21,096 nucleotides of DNA, taken from positions 1 to 21,096 of the forward strand of contig DATBKB010000096.1 of assembly GCA_036556145.1 (NCBI GenBank). Reading direction: 5' to 3'. Of this stretch, positions 14,912-21,096 are shown piece after piece. Source of the stretch: JACDAV01 sp036556145. Lineage in GTDB: Bacteria; Chloroflexota; Limnocylindria; Limnocylindrales; CSP1-4. The position numbers were made by a program, and so were the translations under genes. Below the pieces are notes generated by a model that made no database searches, had not been told where the DNA came from, and was given only the letters and a program-made list of their open reading frames with translations. Every line of letters begins with the position of its first letter. The stretch's first letter is position 1.

Positions 14912-15355
14912 CGAGGCCGGCGCGGGCTCCCCGAGCACGGACCGCACGACGTCGCGCAGGTCGGATGCCGTGAACGGCTTGATGAGGACGGCGGCGACGA
15001 ACGGGCGGGCCCGAGCCCGATCGGCCGACTCGACGTCCGACGTCATCAAGACGATCCGAACCCCCGGCCGATCGACGGTAAGTCTCGTCGCGAGCTCGAC
15101 CCCGCTCATGCCCGGCATGTCGAGGTCCGTGACGACCAGACCGGGCGTCGCCGACTCGCCGTAGATCGCGCGAAGCGCCTCGCGGCCGCCGGCCGCCGTC
15201 GTGACGGCGTAACCTGCCGACCGGAGCACCGACTGGACGAGGTGCCGAACGGCCGGCTCGTCGTCGACGACGAGCACCCCTCGGCCGCCCGGCCCCCGCG
15301 TTTCCCGCTCGGGCGCGGCGAGACCGTCCGGTGCGGCCGGTCCGGTCTCCCCCAT
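14909..15355 (-). CDS. Single-domain response regulator (CheY-like)
   Basis: A 148-aa stand-alone receiver. Seen: acidic pair D31/D32 (LVVDDEPAVRHL), phosphoacceptor D77 (VVTDLDMPGMSG), T105 (VLMTSD), K126 (LIKPF). All the phosphorylation residues are present, unlike in the receiver of the CpaE-like protein. There is no output domain; about 25 disordered residues (Pro/Gly/Arg) precede the domain. The ATG at 15355 is chosen over the one at 15448 because GGAGGG lies 6 bases upstream and the longer form only adds low-complexity residues. No histidine kinase is in the window, so its partner is elsewhere. The 98-bp gap upstream carries inverted repeats. It is the first of a run of same-strand genes down to the methyltransferase. 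Confidence 0.9.
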   Translation of the reverse strand: MGETGPAAPDGLAAPERETRGPGGRGVLVVDDEPAVRHLVQSVLRSAGYAVTTAAGGREALRAIYGESATPGLVVTDLDMPGMSGVELATRLTVDRPGVRIVLMTSDVESADRARARPFVAAVLIKPFTASDLRDVVRSVLGEPAPAS

Positions 15356-15424
15356 CGCTTGCCCTCCGTGCCCAGAGAGGTTCGACCCGTCACCCGAGCG
15401 GGCATGTCCGAGCGTGCGCTTGTC

Positions 15425-15454
15425 GTTGGTGACTGCCAACTCGGGCATATGCCC
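15425..15454. repeat. Inverted repeats in the leader of the response-regulator gene
   Basis: Two adjacent dyads: GTTGG-TGACTG-CCAAC (15425-15440) and the perfect 12-bp palindrome GGGCATATGCCC (15443-15454), the latter touching the stop codon of the HAD hydrolase gene. They could be operator sites for the response-regulator gene or a weak terminator of the HAD gene; there is no T-tract. Confidence 0.4.
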
Positions 15455-16284
15455 TATTCGTCCGGACGAAGATGCGCCTCGAGCTCGCTCAACGATCGGA
15501 TCTCGACGTCGGGCACGACGTCGTCGTCGCGCTCGCTCGACGGCAGCGGCGAATCGGCGGGACGCGCGTCGAGGAACGCGGCACGCCAGCCCGCGCGCTT
15601 CGCCCCGACGACGTCCGCGGCCCAGTCGTCACCGACGTGCAGCGCGCGGTCCGCGGACGGCCCACCGACCGCCTCGAGCGCCGCGGCAAAGATCGCCGGG
15701 TGCGGCTTGATGATGCCGGCGCGTTGCGAGACGACGATCGCGCGCAGGTGCCGATCCCAACCGTGGGCCGCGGCGAATCGATCGACGGTCACCGCGAGCG
15801 GCCAGTTCGACAGGATCGCCAGCACGTGCCGGCGGGCGAGTCGCTCGAGCAGCGGCTCGACGGCCGCGGGAGCGGGCATGAGCTCGACGAACGCGGCGCT
15901 GTACGTCTCGACCGCCCACTCGATCTCCGCCGGCGCGGAGTGCCGCGCGGCAACTTCCTGGTCCCACTCGACATCGGCCGGCGGCGCCGACAGGCCGCGG
16001 AGTCGGGCGAGCACGCGGACGAACCGGTCGGCGAGATCGACCTCCCGAAAGCGCGGCACCTCCGCGCGGAACTGCCGCTCGCGCTCCTCCGCCCAGATCG
16101 TCAGGAACTGCTGCGTCGGGAAGGGGCCGAGGCGCTCCCCCACCCGCTCGCCGGTGCGCTCGACCACGCGCCGCAGCCCGGCCCGGTCGACGGGCACGAG
16201 CGTGTTGCCGAAGTCGAAGGTGATCGCGTCGACTACGTCGCGACGCTCGATGGGCAGACCTCCCGGAACGGGCAGTACGAGCAA
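15454..16284 (-). CDS. HAD-superfamily hydrolase (subfamily IA-like)
   Basis: A haloacid-dehalogenase-fold hydrolase. Seen: motif I FDFGNTL with nucleophile D24, a helical cap (about 35-140), motif II S159 (AILSNWPLA), motif III K193 (IIKPHPAIF) and motif IV GDD (218-220, HVGDDWAADVVGAKRAGW). The second motif I aspartate, the general acid in most HAD phosphatases, is glycine (DxG), so the activity may not be phosphomonoester hydrolysis. Substrate unknown. Start: the only canonical codon before motif I is TTG at 16284, without Shine-Dalgarno. GGGAGGT lies exactly 6 bases before an ATC at 16251, which would give 265 aa. Either start overlaps the end of the helicase gene (52 or 19 bp), so the two are translationally linked. 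The conserved DFGNTL begins about 8 residues after that ATC, a normal distance for the family. Confidence 0.87.
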   Translation of the reverse strand: MLVLPVPGGLPIERRDVVDAITFDFGNTLVPVDRAGLRRVVERTGERVGERLGPFPTQQFLTIWAEERERQFRAEVPRFREVDLADRFVRVLARLRGLSAPPADVEWDQEVAARHSAPAEIEWAVETYSAAFVELMPAPAAVEPLLERLARRHVLAILSNWPLAVTVDRFAAAHGWDRHLRAIVVSQRAGIIKPHPAIFAAALEAVGGPSADRALHVGDDWAADVVGAKRAGWRAAFLDARPADSPLPSSERDDDVVPDVEIRSLSELEAHLRPDE

Positions 16285-19200
16285 GACAGCGCATCGGGCT
16301 TCGGGGCGTAGTCGCGGGCCCGCATGCCGGCGGCCGCCATTCGGATCCGCGCCCGCGCCTTCTCGAGCCGCTTGCGATCGACCTCGGCCCGGCCGACGAG
16401 CCCCGACTCGAGGAAGTGGAGCTGCACCGCGTCCGGCAGCCGGCCGGTCTGGGCCTCGTACGCCATCGCGTAGATCTGGAGCTGGAGCGAGTCGCGGGCT
16501 CGCTGCCGGGCCCGCGCAGGATCCCGGACGTCGCTCGACTTGTAGTCGGTGATCGTCACCCGCTCGCGGCCGAGGAGCGGCAGCGTCGGCGTGACGACGT
16601 CGGCGTGCGGGTCCGGATCGAGCCCCGGCCCGACCGCAACGGCGCCGGGCGCCGCGCCGTCGGTCGCCGGCTCGATGTCGACGCGATCCCAGCGCCCGCG
16701 GATCCGGTTGCCGTCGAGGCTGAACGTGAACTCGCGCTCGACGTACGCCGGCACGACGGCATCCGGGCGGAGCTGGTCCTCGCGGAATCGGCGCAGCGCG
16801 GCGCGACCCGCCTCGAGCCGCGCCTCCTCGTGCGCCCGCGACATGAAGCCCTCGTTCGACCACGCCCGCTCGAAGGCCTCGGACAGCTCGGCCTCGGTCA
16901 TCGTCTCGCCGCGGGCCTGGCGGCGGTGGAACTCCTGGACCGCCTTGTGGAGCGCCGAGCCGTAGATCAGCGAGTGATGCGGGGCCAGCGGCACGCGGAG
17001 CACGTGACCGAACTTGAACTTCAGCGGGCAGGTCAGGTAGTCGTCGATCGCGTAGTAGCTCAGGACGAGCGGCTCGTCGGTCGGCAGCGGCTCGGCCTGC
17101 GGCGGCGCCGCCGGCGAGGCGAACGAGGCAAGCCGGTCCAGCGGAGCCGAGGCCTTCGCGCCGCTCCCGGGCGCGCCCGCCGCGACCGGCAGGTCGAGCG
17201 CTTCGAGGACGAACGGCGAGACGCGCCGCGCTCGCCCGCCGCCGTAGTCGGCGGCGTGCGACAGGATGAGCTCGTCGCGCGCCCGCGTCATCGCGACGTA
17301 AAAGAGGCGCCGTTCCTCCTGGAGCTGGAAGTCGCCCTCCGGCAGCACCTCCTTGACGAGCTCGACGGGCAGCGAGAGCGATTCGTTCCGCGAGCGCGCC
17401 GGGAAGCGATCGGTGACCAGGCCCGGCAGGAACACGACCGGGAACTCGAGGCCCTTCGCCTTGTGGACCGTGAGGACCGCGACCGCGTCGGCATCGGGGT
17501 CGATGTCGGCGGTCGCCGGATCGTCGCCGGCCTCGATGAGCGTCGCGAGATGGCGCGCGACGAAGATCGCGCGATCGTCGGCGAGCAGCGCCGACTGCGC
17601 CCGGACGATCTCGAAGAACCGGGCGATGTTCTGCAGCGATTCGGCCGCGGCGACCGTGTCCGCGCCGGCCAGCTTCGCCAGCAGGCCGCTCCCGCGAAGG
17701 AACGCGTAGAGCACTTCGCCCGCCGGGCGCTCGTGAGCGAGCTCGAGGTAGCCGCGAAGGTCGGCCACGAGCCGCGTCACGCCGGCCCGCGTCTCGGGCG
17801 AGACGCGCAGGATGCCGGGCTGCCGGTCGAGCTCCTCGAGGACGTCCCACAACGAGCGGTTGCGGCGACGGGCGCTGTTGACGATCGCGATGAGGTCGCC
17901 GCCGCCGAGCCCGTAGACCTCCGATGCGCAGAGGGCATAGATGTCCACGCTCGACGACGGGTCCGCGACCGCGCGAAGGAACGCGAGGAGCAGCCGCACC
18001 TCGGGTCGCGAGTACAGCCCCGACGCGCCGCTGAACCGCCACGGGATCCCGGCGACGTTGAGGCTGCGCAGGATCGGGTCCGCGGCCGCGTTCGTCCGGA
18101 CCAGCACCGCGTGGTCGCGCGGCCGCGCCCCGGCGCGCACGCGTCGTCCGATCTCGGCGGCGATCCAGTCGGCCTCCTCGGAGCCGGAGGCGAACGCCTC
18201 GAGCCTGACGGGCGGCGGATGGTCGGCGACACGCTCCGGCTTGAGCCGCTTCGAGATCCCGGCCCGCACCTCCAGCCGGTCGGGGTCGTTGAAGCGCACG
18301 AGTCGATGAGCCGATTCGAGGATCGGCTCGAGGTTCCGATAGTTCCGCCGCAGGACGACGACCTTCGCGCCGCGGTACCGGTCCTGGAACTCGAGGATGT
18401 TGCTGATCGCGGCGCCGCGGAACTTGTAGATCGACTGGTCGTCGTCGCCGACGACCGTGACGTTCCGGTGCGGCTCGGCGAGGAGCGCGACGAGCTCCGA
18501 CTGCGCCCGGTTCGTGTCCTGGAACTCGTCGACGAGGATGTAGCGGAAGCGCCGCTGGAGCTCCTCGCGGATCGACGGCGATTCGCGGAGGAGGCGCAGG
18601 GCCAGCCCGACCTGGTCGCCGAAGTCGATGAAGCCGTTCTTCGCGAGCAGCTCCTGGTACGTCGCATAGGCGCGTGCGAGCTCGCCCTGGCGCCGTGCCG
18701 TCTCGGCCGCCGCGTCGACCGCATCACGATCGGAGTCGGTGGCGCCGCCGTCGATGCCGGCCGCCGCGGCGAGGGCCTCGGCCTCGCGCGCGAGCCGATC
18801 GGCGTGGGCGAGGTAGGCGCTCGGCGCGACGTCCTCGTCCTTGCATCGGCTGAAGAGCGTCGCGAGGGCCGAGAGGAACCGCGTCGGGTCGCCCAGGGGC
18901 CGGTACTCGTCGAGCTCGAACTCGAAGAGGTGCTCGCGCAGGAAGATCACGACCTCCGGCCGCGTCAGCACCCGGACGTCGATCGGCAGGCCGAGCTCGA
19001 GCGCGAACTCGCGGACGAGCCGATCGCCGAACGCGTGGAACGTCCCGATCGCGGTATCCGTGTAGCCGTACGGCACCAGCTGGTCGACGCGGACCTGCAT
19101 CTCGTCGGCGGCCTTGTCGGTGAACGTCAGCGCAAGAACCTGCGACGGCTTCGCCCGGCGCGTCGCGATAAGCCAGGCGATCCGGCGCGTGATGACCTGC

Positions 19201-19412
19201 GTCTTGCCGGTGCCGGCGCCCGCGACGACGAGGAGCGGCCCCGCGTCGTGCGTCACCGCGCGCAGCTGCTCGGGGTTGAGGCCGCGCAGGAGCGCGTCGA
19301 GGCCCGCCGGCGGATCGACGAGCTCGCCCGACTCGGTCGCCTCGACGAGGCCCTCCCAGACCGGCAGCTGGTCGAGCGGATCCGGCTCGCGCCGGGTTCG
19401 GACGCGGCTCAT
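16233..19412 (-). CDS. UvrD-type helicase fused to a PD-(D/E)XK nuclease with Fe-S cluster cysteines
   Basis: A 1059-aa motor-nuclease. Helicase part: AGAGTGKTQ (64-72, K70), TFTDKAADEM, GTFHAFGDRLVREF, VDEFQDTN (294-301), GDDDQSIYKFRGA (322-334), LTVHKAKGLEFPVV (647-660), FYVAMTRARDEL (704-715), the complete UvrD/PcrA set. After a Pro/Ala linker (745-780) comes a RecB-type nuclease: H822, D909 (GRWDRVD), D956 and K958 (ITDYKSS), Q977 (LQLQIYAMA). C795 plus C1044, C1047 and C1053 (CSYCPFREVC) match the split cysteine pattern that holds a 4Fe-4S cluster in AddB- and Cas4-type nucleases. This resembles one subunit of AdnAB/AddAB, so it likely resects double-strand breaks; no partner subunit is visible. 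I use the ATG at 19412, 70 bp after the DUF4446 stop; GTG at 19541 would overlap that gene. Confidence 0.92.
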   Translation of the reverse strand: MSRVRTRREPDPLDQLPVWEGLVEATESGELVDPPAGLDALLRGLNPEQLRAVTHDAGPLLVVAGAGTGKTQVITRRIAWLIATRRAKPSQVLALTFTDKAADEMQVRVDQLVPYGYTDTAIGTFHAFGDRLVREFALELGLPIDVRVLTRPEVVIFLREHLFEFELDEYRPLGDPTRFLSALATLFSRCKDEDVAPSAYLAHADRLAREAEALAAAAGIDGGATDSDRDAVDAAAETARRQGELARAYATYQELLAKNGFIDFGDQVGLALRLLRESPSIREELQRRFRYILVDEFQDTNRAQSELVALLAEPHRNVTVVGDDDQSIYKFRGAAISNILEFQDRYRGAKVVVLRRNYRNLEPILESAHRLVRFNDPDRLEVRAGISKRLKPERVADHPPPVRLEAFASGSEEADWIAAEIGRRVRAGARPRDHAVLVRTNAAADPILRSLNVAGIPWRFSGASGLYSRPEVRLLLAFLRAVADPSSSVDIYALCASEVYGLGGGDLIAIVNSARRRNRSLWDVLEELDRQPGILRVSPETRAGVTRLVADLRGYLELAHERPAGEVLYAFLRGSGLLAKLAGADTVAAAESLQNIARFFEIVRAQSALLADDRAIFVARHLATLIEAGDDPATADIDPDADAVAVLTVHKAKGLEFPVVFLPGLVTDRFPARSRNESLSLPVELVKEVLPEGDFQLQEERRLFYVAMTRARDELILSHAADYGGGRARRVSPFVLEALDLPVAAGAPGSGAKASAPLDRLASFASPAAPPQAEPLPTDEPLVLSYYAIDDYLTCPLKFKFGHVLRVPLAPHHSLIYGSALHKAVQEFHRRQARGETMTEAELSEAFERAWSNEGFMSRAHEEARLEAGRAALRRFREDQLRPDAVVPAYVEREFTFSLDGNRIRGRWDRVDIEPATDGAAPGAVAVGPGLDPDPHADVVTPTLPLLGRERVTITDYKSSDVRDPARARQRARDSLQLQIYAMAYEAQTGRLPDAVQLHFLESGLVGRAEVDRKRLEKARARIRMAAAGMRARDYAPKPDALSCSYCPFREVCPSSVAT

Positions 19413-19482
19413 GTCGTCGTGGGGGCTGGGGGCGTCGAGGACCACGGTCGGAGCATCGACCGACGCCGTGACACCTTGGCTG

Positions 19483-20028
19483 TCAGGACGCGGGGCCGGC
19501 CGGCTGGCGGAGGGCGGCTCGCTCGATCGTCCGGGCCCCACCGAGGGCGCGCTCGACGGCTTGCGCCTCCTCGGTCGAGAGGACCGCGTCGGCCTGGCCC
19601 GCCGTCAGCGCCTTCGCGTAGACCCGCGTCCCGGTCCGCGAGTGGAGGCTGCTGAGGACGAAGCCGTCGCCCTGCGCGTCGAGCAGCGCGACGGCGAAGC
19701 TCTGGTTGCCGCCGGTGTCCTCGAACGGGTTGAACCGCACCAGCCCCACGCGCTGGATCGATCGGCGCATCTGCTCGTCGATGATCGCCGCCCGCGCCGA
19801 CACCTGGTCGAGCTCGCGGCCGACCTGGAAGACCTTCTCGAGATGGGCCTCGAGGATCGCCTCGATGCTCCGGCCCGAGGACCCGCGGGTGACGGCGTCG
19901 AGGCGTTCGGTGAGCCGGCGGATCCGCCTCGCCTCGAGGATCACGAGGATGAGCAGCAGGAGCCCGGCGACGACGAGACCGACGATGACGGCGCCGAGCC
20001 ACGGCTCGAGGAAGGCGTTGAGATCGAT
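19483..20028 (-). CDS. DUF4446 family membrane-anchored protein
   Basis: A protein of the DUF4446 family, function unknown, usually one N-terminal membrane helix, a coiled coil and a small beta domain. Seen (181 aa from 20028): LEPWLGAVIVGLVVAGLLLL membrane segment (about 7-32), a basic ARRIRRL stop, an amphipathic helix, then the family block VGLVRFNPFEDTGGNQSFAVALLD, GDGFVLSSLHSRTGTRVYAK and a C-terminal LSTEEAQAVERAL. Start: the only canonical in-frame codon is GTG at 19944, which would remove the membrane helix and begin inside it. An in-frame TAG lies at 20059-20061. Between them ATC at 20028 has GGAGG 8 bases upstream and lies 21 bases from the start expected for an extended minus-10 (TGCTAGACT). 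I therefore report ATC as the likely start, with a base error in an ATG as the alternative. It is followed by the helicase gene. Confidence 0.82.
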   Translation of the reverse strand: MDLNAFLEPWLGAVIVGLVVAGLLLLILVILEARRIRRLTERLDAVTRGSSGRSIEAILEAHLEKVFQVGRELDQVSARAAIIDEQMRRSIQRVGLVRFNPFEDTGGNQSFAVALLDAQGDGFVLSSLHSRTGTRVYAKALTAGQADAVLSTEEAQAVERALGGARTIERAALRQPAGPAS

Positions 20029-20054
20029 CGGGTGGGCCTCCGAACGGACCGGCC

Positions 20055-20065
20055 GAGTCTAGCAG
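20055..20065 (-). promoter_or_regulatory. Extended minus-10 promoter of the DUF4446 gene
   Basis: On the minus strand the 11-mer CTGCTAGACTC contains TGn-TAGACT. It is identical to the promoter element before mrfA at 573-583. Transcription would begin near 20049, giving a 21-base leader with GGAGG before the ATC at 20028. Confidence 0.5.
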
Positions 20066-20129
20066 CCGGCACTTACCGCGGACTCGCCGGCGGCACCTCC
20101 GGGGAGCGAGAGGAGCGCAGTCCCGGTGC

Positions 20130-20135
20130 TATCCT
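20130..20135 (+). promoter_or_regulatory. Possible minus-10 for the 20201 gene
   Basis: TATCCT on the plus strand lies 65 bp before the ATG at 20201. It would give a leader of about 59 bases that carries GGAGGT at 20183-20188. No clear minus-35 is seen. It is the best candidate in the 172-bp divergent gap to the DUF4446 start. Confidence 0.3.
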
Positions 20136-20200
20136 CTGGCCCCGACGATCCCGCCGCCCCCGCCGTCAGCCGGCGTCCCGTTGGAGGTCCCCGAACCCGC

Positions 20201-20626
20201 ATGGCCAAGCGTCACCGTGGCTCGCGCCGACCCGGCCAGCGCCCGCCGCTGCGCCGCGAGGGCCGCTCGGGATCGGGCGGTGGACGCCCGGCGACCGCCT
20301 CGCCCACCGAAACGGCGACGCCCACGAAGCCGAGCGGCTCGCTGACCGCGGCCGAGGAGGCCCGTGCGGCCGAGCTCGAGGCGGCGATCGTCGCCGAAGA
20401 GCGCGCGGCGGAGCAGGCCGCCCGCCGAACTCGCGACCGCGGCCGGCAGCCCGCCGCCGAGTTGGCGCCCGCCCGAGGCCGTGCGCCGCTGTCCGTCCGC
20501 GCCGCCGACGAGTATGCCTACGTCCGCCGCGACGTCCGCCGCATCGTGGCGATCGGCACGTTGCTGCTCCTGATCCTTGCCGCGCTCTACGTCCTCATCA
20601 ACGTCACCCAGACGATCCGCTTCTAG
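20201..20626 (+). CDS. Small protein with basic N-terminus, coiled coil and C-terminal membrane anchor
   Basis: A 141-aa protein not recognised as a named family. Seen: a very basic, Gly/Pro-rich disordered start (MAKRHRGSRRPGQRPPLRRE), a Ser/Thr/Pro stretch (about 30-46), an Ala/Glu helix with coiled-coil character (EEARAAELEAAIVAEERAAEQAARR), then a basic YVRRDVRR and a single membrane helix at 114-132 (IVAIGTLLLLILAALYVLI) with 9 residues after it. It would be a tail-anchored protein with its bulk in the cytoplasm. The ATG at 20201 has GGAGGT upstream but with a long 12-base spacing; the frame opens earlier at 20126 without a better signal. The basic N-terminus could bind nucleic acid or acidic lipids; this is speculation. 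It is the first plus-strand gene after the DUF4446 gene, transcribed divergently from it. Confidence 0.72.
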   Translation: MAKRHRGSRRPGQRPPLRREGRSGSGGGRPATASPTETATPTKPSGSLTAAEEARAAELEAAIVAEERAAEQAARRTRDRGRQPAAELAPARGRAPLSVRAADEYAYVRRDVRRIVAIGTLLLLILAALYVLINVTQTIRF

Positions 20627-20682
20627 CCTGGCGGGGCCGTCGCTGACGCGGACGGCTGCGGGAATCAGGGCGCGGCGCGAAA

Positions 20683-20714
20683 CTGGCTCCAGCATCGACG
20701 TCGCTGGAGGCCAG
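20683..20714 (+). promoter_or_regulatory. Hairpin that buries the ribosome binding site of the 20718 gene
   Basis: CTGGCTCCAGC (20683-20693) pairs with GCTGGAGGCCAG (20703-20714): 7 bp, a single bulged G at 20710, then 4 more bp, with a 9-base loop. The 3' arm contains the whole GGAGG Shine-Dalgarno (20706-20710), and the ATG is 4 bases after the stem. As mRNA this should hold the site closed, so initiation may depend on temperature, a ligand, a protein or coupled translation. No T-tract follows, so it is not a terminator. Confidence 0.6.
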
Positions 20715-20717
20715 ACC

Positions 20718-21071
20718 ATGGGAGAGCTGATCGGGATCGCGCGATTCCGGTTCCATCCCGGCAAGGTCGAGGAGTACAAGCGCCTGTCCCGGAAGGCCAT
20801 GGACATCGTCCGGGCGAAGGAGCGGGACACGCTGGAGTACTCGATCTACTTCAACGAGGACGAATCGGAGGCCGTCGTGATCGAGCGGTTCGCGAGCTCC
20901 GAGGCGCTGCTCCAGCACGGCGCGAACATGAGCGAGATCTCGCCGGCGGTTCTCGCGACGGCGACGGTCGAGGGCGAGCTCCTCGGTGAGCCGAGCCCGG
21001 AGCTTCGGGCGAAGCTCACCGGCCCGGAGCCGGAGCTCTTCACGCCGTACCTGTCGCTGAAGTCGAAGTAG
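20718..21071 (+). CDS. Antibiotic biosynthesis monooxygenase (ABM)-fold protein
   Basis: A 117-aa dimeric alpha-beta (ferredoxin-like) protein of the ABM/YgiN type, a group that includes cofactor-free quinol monooxygenases, haem-degrading enzymes and proteins of unknown role. Seen: first strand LIGIARFRFHPGKVEEYKRL leading into helix 1, the second strand pair TLEYSIYFNEDESEAVVIERFAS with the typical conserved E-R-F/W pattern, helix 2 SEALLQHGAN, and a last strand VEGELLGEPS. The C-terminal 20 residues (GPEPELFTPYLSLKSK) extend a little past the usual core. No haem or metal motif can be assigned with certainty. The ATG at 20718 has TGGAGG 7 bases upstream, itself inside a strong hairpin. Substrate unknown; the family call is fairly sure. 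Confidence 0.85.
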   Translation: MGELIGIARFRFHPGKVEEYKRLSRKAMDIVRAKERDTLEYSIYFNEDESEAVVIERFASSEALLQHGANMSEISPAVLATATVEGELLGEPSPELRAKLTGPEPELFTPYLSLKSK

Positions 21072-21096
21072 AACGCCCGGGACTGGCCGCGTGCCC

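Noticed and set aside
15454..18042. 862-aa minus-strand frame that could look like a helicase-HAD fusion
   Set aside because: The part above about 16290 is Arg/Ala-rich out-of-frame reading of the helicase gene; only the last ~270 residues are real (HAD hydrolase).
16416..19655. 1079-codon open frame on the plus strand across the helicase gene
   Set aside because: It is antisense to a gene with complete UvrD and nuclease motifs; its translation is low-complexity Arg/Glu/Leu/Val text without motifs. Long antisense frames are expected at this GC content.

Overview
The window is a gene-dense, very GC-rich (about 70% by eye) bacterial chromosome segment with 16 protein genes, almost no intergenic space, and no rRNA, tRNA, CRISPR array, insertion sequence or prophage that I can see. 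Taxonomy is inference only. The mix of MrfA/MrfB-type repair genes, a DUF2342 zincin, a CpaE/TadZ-type receiver-ATPase, DUF4446, a divergent YchF, many GTG/TTG starts and apparent leaderless promoters fits a high-GC Chloroflexota lineage (Limnocylindria-like) best, with Actinomycetota as the alternative.

Left part (1-5777): a FtsB/DivIC-like division protein on the minus strand diverges from a two-gene repair operon on the plus strand, mrfA (DEAD/DEAH helicase with DUF1998) and mrfB (DEDDh exonuclease plus helical-repeat tail). The 140 bp between them holds a perfect 14-bp palindrome, a 19-bp dyad, and good promoter matches in both directions. mrfB overlaps tail to tail with a PfkB-family sugar kinase, which in turn diverges from an unrecognised, very acidic 131-aa protein.

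Middle (5808-11259, all minus): a compact five-gene operon read from high to low coordinate: receiver-MinD/ParA ATPase (CpaE/TadZ type), glutamate racemase murI, DUF2342 zinc metallopeptidase-like protein, D-2-hydroxyacid dehydrogenase, YchF-like ATPase. Two junctions are 4-bp stop/start overlaps, so translational coupling is likely. No pilus genes accompany the CpaE-like ATPase.

Right-middle (11343-16284, all minus): single-domain response regulator, four-helix membrane protein, M20 amidohydrolase, agmatinase-family ureohydrolase and SAM methyltransferase lie in one direction. A HAD hydrolase overlaps the end of the upstream helicase gene.

Right end (16233-21071): a 1059-aa UvrD helicase fused to a PD-(D/E)XK nuclease with four cysteines placed for a 4Fe-4S cluster, preceded by a DUF4446 membrane protein. 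Two plus-strand genes follow: a small protein with one C-terminal membrane segment, and an antibiotic-biosynthesis-monooxygenase-fold protein whose ribosome binding site is buried in a strong hairpin.

DNA end processing is represented twice (MrfAB and UvrD-nuclease); most other genes are housekeeping. I did not find a clear-cut new defence or mobile system. The best leads are gene-expression oddities (two genes whose best-supported start codon is ATC, a repeated minus-10 motif, a leaderless-promoter pattern, a Shine-Dalgarno-masking hairpin), the dyad at the mrfAB promoter, and the orphan TadZ-like ATPase in the murI operon.
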